Origin: Candidatus Binatia bacterium
Lineage (GTDB): Bacteria > Desulfobacterota > Binatia > Bin18
Reading direction: 5' to 3'
DNA: 64,000 nt
NCBI GenBank assembly: GCA_022826945.1
Contig: JAJDTY010000073.1
Span: 390,507-454,506, forward strand
Part shown: positions 56,552 through 64,000 of the stretch, one piece after another
Layout of the letters: every line of letters starts with the position of its first letter
Position numbering within the stretch: position 1 is the first letter of the stretch
Notes under the pieces: model-generated
Database searches by the model: none
What the model saw: the letters and a program-made list of their open reading frames with translations, nothing else
What the model was told of the DNA's origin: nothing
Translations under genes and position numbers: made by a program

Positions 56552-58219
56552 ATGAGCGAAGCCTTCTCTCCCGCAGACACGCAGAAGCTTGCCCCATTCT
56601 TCACCAATCTGACTGAGCCCATCTTTGGTCTGAAACTTCCACAAGAGGTCGCTGGTGCCCTCTTCTCTCGCTACAGCCGGTCGTCAAAAAGCTTACGTCA
56701 AATTTTTTTGGATGAGTTCCTTGGTCAGACGGACCTCCAGGGCAATCTATTTAGTGATGGAGCCACTCCAAGCGACGATAGCCAAGCAATCCAAAAGGCA
56801 CGGGCATTCTATGACCGAGTCCTCGTCGGCTATGGTGACGACTCGGTCGCCCAACTTGGTGGCGCGCACATCGCCTGTGAAAGGATTTCAAACGTTGCCG
56901 CTAAGATTCTTGAAGATGCCCGGATCGGCATCGCCCCGTTGGAGAAGTCGACCCGCTATGTCCGGTTTGACAGCTACGGTCCTGACGGCGACTACCTTTT
57001 CTATAAGGAACCAACAATCATGGGCTCGTCGCATCGGGAGGCGTATCTCAGCTGTATGCGCCACTTGTTCGAGACCTATGCGGCCCAAATCGAGCCGATG
57101 ATCGCCTTTGTGCGGGACAGTCTACCCATCGACACCGTTGAGTGGAAACATCCACAAACGGGCGATCCCCTCACCTATGCAGAGGCACGGAAGGACGAAA
57201 CCCTCAGAAGATGGGCCGAGGGGGCGTATCGCTCGACTGTCCGAGCGCACGCCTGCGACATTCTGCGGTCGTATCTCCCGGCAGCCACCCTGACGAACGT
57301 TGGCATCTTCGGTGTCGGCCAAGCATTTGAACACCTGCTCAACAAGCTCTACTCGCTTGATCTGGCCGAGGCTCAGGACATCGCCAAGCCTATGCATAAG
57401 GCCCTAGAGGCGCTTATTCCGTCTTTTGTCAAACGCGCCCAGCCTAACGAATACTTAAGACAAACAGCGGCGGATACCCGGGCATTGTCGCAGACACTCC
57501 TAGACGGACAGAGCGTTCAATCGGCTGAGCCGGTCAGTCTCGTCGATTACGACCGGGACGCTGAGGATCGCATCCTGGCGGCCATTCTCTACCCGAATGT
57601 GCGCCTGCCGCTCGGTCAGGTGCGCGCTCTGGTGAAAAAACTTCCGGCTGAGCAACGGGCACGGGTTTTCGACGCCTACATCGGACAACGCCGGCACCGC
57701 CGTGACAAACCCGGTCGGGCACTTGAGCATGCATATTATACGTTCGATATCGTTGGTAATTTGGGAATCTACCGTGACCTCCAACGGCATAGAATACTCA
57801 CCCAGGAGCGCCAGGATTTCACCACCATGCATGGCTATGACACGCCGTCTGAGATCGAGCAAGCTGGGTTCCAGGCACCATTTATGGGGTGCATGGAACG
57901 GGCGGCCACGGTGTACGAGCGAATCTTCGCGGATTTTCCGACCGAGGCTCAATACGTCGTGCCGTTTGCCTATCGGGTTCGGTGGTATATGAAGCTCAAC
58001 CTGCGCGAGGCTCTTCATATGGGTGAACTCCGCACCCTGCCGCAAGGCCACCCAGACTATCGCCTTATTGTCCAGGAGATGTGGCGGCTCATCGGCGAAG
58101 TCCACCCGACCCTTGCCCGGAGCGCTACCTTCCTCGACTGGCAGACCTACCGCCTGGGTCGCCTACAGTCCGAAATGCGGACCGAGTATAAAAAGTCTCG
58201 ACTTACTCCGGCCACTTGA
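56552..58219 (+). CDS. two-module ThyX-like (FAD-dependent thymidylate synthase-like) protein
   Basis: 555 residues, about twice the size of ThyX (about 220-250), built of two ThyX-like modules. ThyX transfers a methylene group to dUMP with FAD; its signature is RHRxxSxxxxSxRY. Here the parts are split: module 1 keeps EKSTRYVRFD (Ser133 to Tyr136) but reads ARI where RHR is expected; module 2 keeps QRHRILTQ (RHR 412-414) but has DFTT where SxRY is expected. The active site may therefore form between modules, or the protein may be a divergent relative with another task. ATG 56552 is preferred; GTG 56519 is an alternative. It ends 17 bases inside the convergent EthD gene. Confidence 0.82.
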   Translation: MSEAFSPADTQKLAPFFTNLTEPIFGLKLPQEVAGALFSRYSRSSKSLRQIFLDEFLGQTDLQGNLFSDGATPSDDSQAIQKARAFYDRVLVGYGDDSVAQLGGAHIACERISNVAAKILEDARIGIAPLEKSTRYVRFDSYGPDGDYLFYKEPTIMGSSHREAYLSCMRHLFETYAAQIEPMIAFVRDSLPIDTVEWKHPQTGDPLTYAEARKDETLRRWAEGAYRSTVRAHACDILRSYLPAATLTNVGIFGVGQAFEHLLNKLYSLDLAEAQDIAKPMHKALEALIPSFVKRAQPNEYLRQTAADTRALSQTLLDGQSVQSAEPVSLVDYDRDAEDRILAAILYPNVRLPLGQVRALVKKLPAEQRARVFDAYIGQRRHRRDKPGRALEHAYYTFDIVGNLGIYRDLQRHRILTQERQDFTTMHGYDTPSEIEQAGFQAPFMGCMERAATVYERIFADFPTEAQYVVPFAYRVRWYMKLNLREALHMGELRTLPQGHPDYRLIVQEMWRLIGEVHPTLARSATFLDWQTYRLGRLQSEMRTEYKKSRLTPAT

Positions 58220-58877
58220 CCTGATGCTCTTGGGCCATAAAGTTGGTAATGAGCGCTTGGTCCAGGAATTTCGCTCCATCTGGCCACGAACCTTCGGTGA
58301 ATTCTTGTGAATTGACCAACGTATCCCACGCCGCCAAGTCTTCGACCCAGAGTTGTGCCACGCCGTCCCATTTTGGCTCGGCATAGCTATAGGCCGCGTC
58401 GATGGTATGGCACTGCACGTAGCGCTGGAGCCCCGGCAATTCACACACGATCGGACCGTGGACCTCAATCCAGTATTGCCGAAAGTCTTCAAGGTTCATG
58501 CCCGGCTTTCGTTTGAGCTGGAAAATACCTTTCACCTGCTGTGGGGTTTGCGGACCGTCCTTGATGACGTGGTCGTGTGTCACCAACCATTCCACGCGAT
58601 TCATATCTATGAAGTTGGGTTCGTCGGCGAGCGCACCGTTCACATATTCAGCATTCGTACGCAAGGCATCCATCGCCGCTTGATCCTCAATCCATGCTTC
58701 CGCCGCCCCATCATAGGGGGAGTTCGTTCCCTCAAACGGAATACGGTGACTCTGCTCATACCGCCACGTCTGAACGATACGCGCGGCAATCGGCCCGTGG
58801 GTTTCCTTCCAGTAGCGATGAAACTCTTCATCGCTCAAAGACGGCTTTCTGGTAATGAAATAAAGTACATGCAACAT
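58203..58877 (-). CDS. EthD-domain protein, duplicated
   Basis: 224 residues made of two EthD-type ferredoxin-like units: unit 1 from residue 2 (LYFITRKPSLSDEEFHRYW, then ETHGPIA) and unit 2 from about 115 (GIFQLKRKPGMNLEDFRQYW, then EVHGPIV). The FxxYWxxxHGPI motif is diagnostic. EthD family members include small dehydratases or lyases and the ETBE-degradation accessory protein EthD; the role here is unknown. The 3' end overlaps the convergent ThyX-like gene by 17 bases. The start is preceded by AAGGAGGAAGAAAC. Confidence 0.87.
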   Translation of the reverse strand: MLHVLYFITRKPSLSDEEFHRYWKETHGPIAARIVQTWRYEQSHRIPFEGTNSPYDGAAEAWIEDQAAMDALRTNAEYVNGALADEPNFIDMNRVEWLVTHDHVIKDGPQTPQQVKGIFQLKRKPGMNLEDFRQYWIEVHGPIVCELPGLQRYVQCHTIDAAYSYAEPKWDGVAQLWVEDLAAWDTLVNSQEFTEGSWPDGAKFLDQALITNFMAQEHQVKWPE

Positions 58878-58951
58878 GTTTCTTCCTCCTTTTGGTCAGG
58901 GTGACTCTCCCCGTCTTGTATACTTCTGGAGCCGTCTGAGTCGAGCGGGTG

Positions 58952-59533
58952 TCACCCCGACTGCGTCGTGGACAACTCCTCTTCCTGTTTATTAAACCAC
59001 CTGAGGGCACGCGATAAATACTGTAATCCTGAGATAGTGACGGTGACTCCGGCAAGAATCTCGCTCGTGTCCCGGAGGAGTGGAACTTGCCAAGCGGCGT
59101 TATGCAGGGCGACCAGGGCCATACTGACCGTCAGCAACTGAAAGAAAGTACTGGCCTTTCCAATAAGCGTCGGGCGGACTTCGATGGCATGGCCCGTGAC
59201 AAAAAACAGCACACTATAGCCAATCAGAATAATCACATCCCGCATGATCACCAGAACCGCAAGCCAGCGAGGAATATCACCTAAAAAGGCGAGGATGACA
59301 AAGGAGCTCACCAGGAGCAGTTTGTCTGCCAGGGGGTCAATGAATGCGCCCAATGTCGTCCGCGCGTCCAGCCAGCGAGCCAGCAGGCCATCGAGTGAGT
59401 CGGTAATGCCCGCCAGAATAAAGACGAGCAGCGCTTCAGTGTACCGTTCGTCCACCAGCAGGATCAAAAAGATCGGAATCGCCCCTATGCGTAACAGGGT
59501 AATGAAGTTGGGAAGATTGAGTACAGAGAACAC
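58952..59533 (-). CDS. pgsA: CDP-diacylglycerol--glycerol-3-phosphate 3-phosphatidyltransferase
   Basis: Inner-membrane enzyme of phosphatidylglycerol synthesis. 193 residues with several hydrophobic segments. The CDP-alcohol phosphotransferase motif is complete: DGLLARWLDARTTLGAFIDP then LADK, with four Asp in the right spacing. The start NLPNFITLLRIGAIPIFLIL is typical of PgsA. It is transcribed leftward, 29 bases after hflX. Confidence 0.93.
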   Translation of the reverse strand: MFSVLNLPNFITLLRIGAIPIFLILLVDERYTEALLVFILAGITDSLDGLLARWLDARTTLGAFIDPLADKLLLVSSFVILAFLGDIPRWLAVLVIMRDVIILIGYSVLFFVTGHAIEVRPTLIGKASTFFQLLTVSMALVALHNAAWQVPLLRDTSEILAGVTVTISGLQYLSRALRWFNKQEEELSTTQSG

Positions 59534-59562
59534 CGGGAATGAGAAATCCCCTTCTTTAATAT

Positions 59563-60960
59563 CTAGACCTTCGCGCTCTGACGGGTCTGTGCCAAGCGTT
59601 TCTTGAGTTGGCCTGCCACTTTCGCCGACACCCGCGTTGCCACCTGCACGCAGGTCTCCGTGTACGTTTCTTCTATCACTGTTCCGCTGCGTCGCAACCA
59701 GGCCATCAGATCCCCACTGCCAAGCGGCACCTCAACCTCGATCACCTCTTGATCGAGGGTACACAGCCGGGCGATTTCCTCTACCAGCGGCTTGATGCCT
59801 GTCCCCTGCTTTGCCGAGATACGAAACACTCTATCCCGGTCATACTCTCGTCCGTTCGTGGTCCGTGCCGAGGAAGAACCCCACCAGTCGTCCATATCGA
59901 ATTCGTCATCGCAGTGGGCCTTGTCATTTGAGGTCTGAGGCAACTCGTCAATCTTATTGAAAATGGCAATAGTCGGCTTATTCCGTACTCCCATGTCTTC
60001 GAGCACACGTTCGGCAATACTTTGATGCTCGGACCACCGCGGATGGGTCGCATCAATCACGTGCAGCAGTACGTCCGCCGTCCGTATCTCTTCCAGCGTC
60101 CCTTTGAACGCGTCCACGAGTTGGTGCGGAAGTTTATTGATAAGCCCGACCGTGTCAGTGAGGAGCGCGGCTTGGCCGTTAGGTAGATCAAGCCGACGAC
60201 TCGTTGGGTCCAGCGTGGCAAATAGCTTGTCCTCGACAAAGACTTCGGCCTGGGTCAGACGATTCATCAAGGTCGATTTTCCCGCATTGGTATAGCCGAC
60301 GAGCGCAACGCAGGGGAAGGGAACCCGAGCCCGTTCCTGCCGATGCAGGGATCGGGTGCGTTCGACCTCATGCAGCTTACGACGCAAGCTAGCAATGCGT
60401 TCGCGAATACGGCGCCGGTCCACCTCAAGCTGCGATTCACCAGGGCCCCTTGTCCCTACCCCACCACCAAGGCGCGACAGATGGGTCCATTGGCGCGTGA
60501 GTCGGGGACGCAAGTATTCAAGCTGGGCCAGCTCGACTTGCAATTTACCCGCTTGGCTGTGAGCGCGTTGGGCAAAGATGTCAAGGATTAGCTGGCTTCG
60601 GTCAATGACCTTACAGCCTAACGCGCGCTCTAAATTGCGCTGCTGAGCCGGAGATAAGCTCTCGTCAAAGATCACAACCCCGGCCTGGAGTTCCTCCCGG
60701 AGTTGTTTCACCTCCTCAATCTTGCCGGCCCCAATAAACGAGGCGGGATGGACCCCACTGCGCAGATGCTGAATAGTCTGGCCTGAGACCGTCAGGCCGG
60801 CAGTCTCGCTCAGGCGGGCGAGTTCTTCGATCGACTCTTGGGCTGAGAAGAGTCCACCCCCTGTTTCTCCTTTTGGTTCCCCAGAGTCGATGCCGACAAG
60901 AAAAGCGCGCTCCGGTGGTGGAGTGCATTCAGCTGCGTATCGACGCCGGCGGCCAGCCAC
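59563..60960 (-). CDS. hflX: GTPase HflX
   Basis: Ribosome-associated GTPase that splits or rescues stalled ribosomes. 465 residues. The N-terminal HflX domain shows [20 protein letters not shown] and the [13 protein letters not shown] block [17 protein letters not shown]. The G domain has G1 [11 protein letters not shown]3 [17 protein letters not shown] and G4 NKID. An acidic insertion (about residue 350-385, with [13 protein letters not shown]) is longer than in E. coli. The start is GTG at 60958-60960, 34 bases after the dnaE stop. Confidence 0.94.
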   Translation of the reverse strand: MAGRRRRYAAECTPPPERAFLVGIDSGEPKGETGGGLFSAQESIEELARLSETAGLTVSGQTIQHLRSGVHPASFIGAGKIEEVKQLREELQAGVVIFDESLSPAQQRNLERALGCKVIDRSQLILDIFAQRAHSQAGKLQVELAQLEYLRPRLTRQWTHLSRLGGGVGTRGPGESQLEVDRRRIRERIASLRRKLHEVERTRSLHRQERARVPFPCVALVGYTNAGKSTLMNRLTQAEVFVEDKLFATLDPTSRRLDLPNGQAALLTDTVGLINKLPHQLVDAFKGTLEEIRTADVLLHVIDATHPRWSEHQSIAERVLEDMGVRNKPTIAIFNKIDELPQTSNDKAHCDDEFDMDDWWGSSSARTTNGREYDRDRVFRISAKQGTGIKPLVEEIARLCTLDQEVIEVEVPLGSGDLMAWLRRSGTVIEETYTETCVQVATRVSAKVAGQLKKRLAQTRQSAKV

Positions 60961-60994
60961 AGGTGATTATCTCCCCTTCTTTCCCGTGCGCACG

Positions 60995-63900
60995 CTACTG
61001 AAACGAGGCAACGCCCCGGGCAAATAGCTGTTCAACATCCGTCAGCATCTCCGCAGTTGGTGCGACCTTGAGCTGTTCCGGCAATGAGATGATCGTTTCG
61101 GAATGGTCCGCATGGAGTACGTGCAAAAACGCCCGACACTGGCCCTGGTGTTTTGTCAGAACCGTCTTGAGTTCAACGATATCTTCCTTGGTCGTGCTGT
61201 CAGCCGGCACTTGGATATGGACCTGCTTGACCTCGGCCTTCGCCACAGCATCGAGCGGCATGATTTCATTGGCAATAATTTGACACCGCTCCTCATCGAC
61301 ATCGAGTGAGCCGCTTACCAGTACCGGCTGCTCGGAATGGACTTCGGATTCATGACGTCGATAGGCTTCCGGCCATACAATGACCTCAACGCCCCCGGCC
61401 TTATCCTCCAGGGTATAAGTCGCGTAGCGATCTCCTTTTTTGTTATTCTTGAGTTTCAGCGACTGAACCACACCGGCGAGACGGACTTTCTCTTGATGAT
61501 TGCGTCCTTTGAGGTCCGCCGTGGTCAGAGAGGTCACGCCGTGCAGTCGCCCGACATATTTATCCAGCGGGTGGCCGGTAATAAAAAACCCGAGCGTTTC
61601 GCGTTCCTTATTCAGCTTCTCAATATCCGACCACTCTTCAGTCTGGGGCAACTCAGGCAAGGCCGGGTCCGCGCCGCCATTCGCAAATAAGCCCATCTGG
61701 TTGGCATTGCTGTGCCCACTTGCCTTTTGAGCGGCCCAGCGCATGACGTCTTCGACACCAGCCAGGAGTTGGGCGCGGGGCGTCTGAAACGAATCAAACG
61801 CCCCGCATTTAATCAAACTCTCCATCACCCGTTTATTCGCTTGCGAACTCTGTACCCGGGTACAAAAGTCATAGAGATCCGTAAAGGGGCCATCCTGACG
61901 GGCTTCCTGAATCACTTCAATCGCCTTCGACCCGACACCCTTTACCGCGCCGAGCCCAAAACGAATGGTCTGACCACGAACGGTAAAATCCTCACCGCTT
62001 TCATTCACGTCGGGTGGAAGCACCGGGATGTCATGCGTCCGACATTCTGCCATGTTTTTATACGTTTTATTGGTATCACCCATTTCCAGACTGGTGAGTG
62101 CCGCCATGAATTCCTGCGGAAAATGGGTTTTCAAATACGCGGTTTGATAGGAAATCAGAGCGTAGGAGGCCGCATGGGATTTATTAAATCCATACGCGGC
62201 AAAGGTCTCCATGGCGTCAAAAATTTCTCCGGCAAGTTTATCCTTAATCTTATTCTCCGACGCGCCTTTCAGGAATTTGGCCCGCTCCTCCTGCATCACT
62301 TCCTTTTTCTTTTTCCCCATAGCGCGGCGTAGATTATCCGCGTCACTCAAGGAGTATCCGGCCAGGGTTTGCGCAATCTGCATTACCTGCTCTTGGTAAA
62401 TCGTGACCCCATAGGTTTCTTTGAGAACGGGTTCAAGTAGCGGGTGCGGATAGGACACCGATTCTTTGCCATGTTTGCGCTTAATAAATTGTTCGGCCGC
62501 TCCGCTGTCGAGCGGTCCGGGGCGAAACAGCGCAATGACGGCAAAGATATCTTCAAAACAATTCGGCTTGAGCTGAGTGATCAGCTTGCGAATGCCACTC
62601 CCCTCCATCTGGAAAACACCGACCGTGTCCCCCCGGGTCAGTGATCGATAGGTTTGCTTATCGCCAAGCGGAATCGTGCTCAGATCAATAACAGTGCCTC
62701 GACTCTCCTCAATTCGCCTCACCACGTCATGGATCAGCGTCAACGTCTTTAAGCCGAGAAAATCGAACTTGATCAGCCCAATAGTATCGACATCCGGGCC
62801 AGCATATTGGGTCAGGACATTCTTTTCCTTGTCAACATAGAGCGGCAGATGCTCCACGAGGGGGTTAGGGGCAATCACAATCCCAGCCGCGTGTTTCGAG
62901 GCGTGCCGCAATAATCCTTCGAGTTTCAGAGAGTGCTCAAAGAGCTTCTGCTCACGCTCCCCGTGTTCGCGCACCTCGCGCAGCCGAGGCTCCATGTCGA
63001 GCGCGGTTTCCAGCGGGTGATCCTTACCCTGTTTTGGTGCGGGATAGAGTTTGGCAATGCGGTCGGTTTCACCATACGAGAACTCTAAAGCCCGACCCAC
63101 GTCTTTGATCGCTTGTTTGCCTTTGAGGGTTCCGAACGTAATAATCTGGGCGACCTTGTCCTCACCATATTTGTCCTTGATATAACGAATGACCTCGTCC
63201 CGCCGCTCGTAGCAGAAGTCCACATCGATATCGGGCATACTCTTCCGACCCGGATTCAGAAACCGCTCGAACAGCAAATGATAGCGGATGGGGTCAATGT
63301 CCGTAATCTTGAGCGCATAGGCAACGAGACTCCCTGCCGCCGAGCCGCGGCCCGGACCAACCGGAATCCCCTGCGACCGGGCATAGCCAATGAAGTCGGC
63401 CACAATCAGGAAGTAGCCCGGAAAGCCCATTTCCCCAATGACTTTGAGTTCATAGTCCAGGCGATCCCGATACACCTGTTCTTTGGCGCTCTCCCAATCT
63501 TCTGCGGCGCGGAGGGGCTTGAGGCGTTCTTCCAGGCCTTCACGGGCCGTCTGCTCCAAACAGTCTTCCAGCGTCCCGCCGGACTGCACATCATAGTTCG
63601 GGAAATAGAAGTTGCCAAAGGACAAGTCGAGGTTACACCGGTCTGCGACTTCGACCGTATTGGCAATCGCGTCGGGACAGTGGGCAAACTCGGAGACCAT
63701 TTCCTCCGGGGTTTTGACATAGAGCTGGTCGGTCCCGAACCGCCAGCGATTCTCGTCGGACATGACTTTGGCGCTCTGGACGCACAGCAGGACTTCGTGG
63801 GCTTCGGCATCCTCGGCCTTCAGGTAATGACAGTCATTGGTGGCAATCAGGGGGAGCGACTTCTGGCGGGCCAGTTCGATCAGGGCCGGGTTGACCTTTT

Positions 63901-64000
63901 CCTGTTGCGGCAGGTGATTGGCCTGAACCTCGACATAAAAACGCTCATCAAAAATCGCGGCGTATTCGTCGGCTGCGGCCCGGGCGCGTTTGCCGTCGTC
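60995..64000 (-). CDS. dnaE: DNA polymerase III subunit alpha (partial, 5' end off window)
   Basis: Replicative polymerase catalytic subunit. 1,001 codons are visible; the first part of the PHP domain lies beyond the right edge, since the frame remains open to base 64000 (for example FYVEVQANHLPQQEKV and LIATNDCHYLKAEDAEAHEVL precede the first in-frame ATG). Seen: the catalytic Asp pair in PDIDVDFCYERR, GPGRGSAAGSLVAYAL, the GVFQMEGSGIRKL fingers region, YQEQVMQIAQTLAGYSL, and a C-terminal OB-fold (VRLAGVVQSLKLKNNKKGDR). The DnaE1 type is indicated by size and order; the tau-binding end is short. hflX follows 34 bases downstream. Confidence 0.97.
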   Translation of the reverse strand, partial: DDGKRARAAADEYAAIFDERFYVEVQANHLPQQEKVNPALIELARQKSLPLIATNDCHYLKAEDAEAHEVLLCVQSAKVMSDENRWRFGTDQLYVKTPEEMVSEFAHCPDAIANTVEVADRCNLDLSFGNFYFPNYDVQSGGTLEDCLEQTAREGLEERLKPLRAAEDWESAKEQVYRDRLDYELKVIGEMGFPGYFLIVADFIGYARSQGIPVGPGRGSAAGSLVAYALKITDIDPIRYHLLFERFLNPGRKSMPDIDVDFCYERRDEVIRYIKDKYGEDKVAQIITFGTLKGKQAIKDVGRALEFSYGETDRIAKLYPAPKQGKDHPLETALDMEPRLREVREHGEREQKLFEHSLKLEGLLRHASKHAAGIVIAPNPLVEHLPLYVDKEKNVLTQYAGPDVDTIGLIKFDFLGLKTLTLIHDVVRRIEESRGTVIDLSTIPLGDKQTYRSLTRGDTVGVFQMEGSGIRKLITQLKPNCFEDIFAVIALFRPGPLDSGAAEQFIKRKHGKESVSYPHPLLEPVLKETYGVTIYQEQVMQIAQTLAGYSLSDADNLRRAMGKKKKEVMQEERAKFLKGASENKIKDKLAGEIFDAMETFAAYGFNKSHAASYALISYQTAYLKTHFPQEFMAALTSLEMGDTNKTYKNMAECRTHDIPVLPPDVNESGEDFTVRGQTIRFGLGAVKGVGSKAIEVIQEARQDGPFTDLYDFCTRVQSSQANKRVMESLIKCGAFDSFQTPRAQLLAGVEDVMRWAAQKASGHSNANQMGLFANGGADPALPELPQTEEWSDIEKLNKERETLGFFITGHPLDKYVGRLHGVTSLTTADLKGRNHQEKVRLAGVVQSLKLKNNKKGDRYATYTLEDKAGGVEVIVWPEAYRRHESEVHSEQPVLVSGSLDVDEERCQIIANEIMPLDAVAKAEVKQVHIQVPADSTTKEDIVELKTVLTKHQGQCRAFLHVLHADHSETIISLPEQLKVAPTAEMLTDVEQLFARGVASFQ

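Overview
This 64-kb window is a chromosomal segment from a Gram-negative bacterium. Most of it is ordinary core genome: ribosomal protein S2, Rho, a Tol-Pal envelope system, glycolytic gap/tpiA with secG, two tRNAs, HtrA, IspH, HflX and the DNA polymerase III alpha subunit. An outer membrane is implied by Tol-Pal lipoproteins, a YhdP/AsmA-like protein and a second TonB system of the TtpC type. Glutathione synthase plus a glutathione-dependent formaldehyde dehydrogenase, an acyl-CoA carboxylase, a family III CoA-transferase and a membrane heme/Fe-S oxidoreductase of the ETF:quinone type suggest a respiring, acyl-CoA-using organism. The mixture fits deltaproteobacteria-related lineages (Desulfobacterota, Binatota or Tectomicrobia-like), but this assignment is inference from gene content only.

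Layout. 1-9.1 kb (minus strand): rpsB (cut by the left edge), rho, rluD-ribF, then cpoB-pal-tolB-tonB-like-tolR-tolQ. 9.3-13.3 kb (plus): gap-tpiA-secG (no pgk between gap and tpiA), an FAD-dependent oxidoreductase and tRNA-Leu(GAG). 13.4-20.8 kb: a protein-like gene remnant, M16 peptidase-prmA-rsmE, gshB-yhhQ, a convergent glycosyltransferase, tRNA-Phe(GAA). 20.8-28.6 kb: Na+/substrate symporter with its small subunit, CBS protein, cupin, VanZ-like, DUF711, a winged-helix protein, a HEAT-repeat protein and htrA. 28.6-37.6 kb: VOC protein, ispH, frmA, an acyl-CoA-dehydrogenase-like flavoprotein, an AsmA-like giant, an alpha/beta hydrolase, TfoX-N protein and a small membrane protein.

37.8-42.3 kb is the accessory hot spot. 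It holds a frameshifted DUF4124 gene; a decayed, very GC-rich IS5/IS427-type element with matched inverted ends; an abutting 195-bp MITE-like palindromic element; an orphan periplasmic amino-acid-type binding protein; and a low-GC 1.4-kb segment. That segment carries three small unknown genes and no transposase. It is bounded by an exact 8-bp direct repeat and by inverted clusters of a CCTAAGT motif repeated at exactly 20-bp intervals (two copies left, three right). It looks like a non-autonomous cargo-carrying transposon of a type I cannot name, and it is the best candidate here for something undescribed.

42.3-64 kb returns to core metabolism: a formyl-CoA-transferase-like protein and the ETF:quinone oxidoreductase-like protein, DUF192, YqgE and NTF2-like proteins, the six-gene TtpC/TonB2 locus (DUF3450, TtpC, ExbB, ExbD, TonB, TPR), a three-subunit acyl-CoA carboxylase followed by a two-module ThyX-like protein, an EthD-type protein, pgsA, hflX and dnaE (cut by the right edge).
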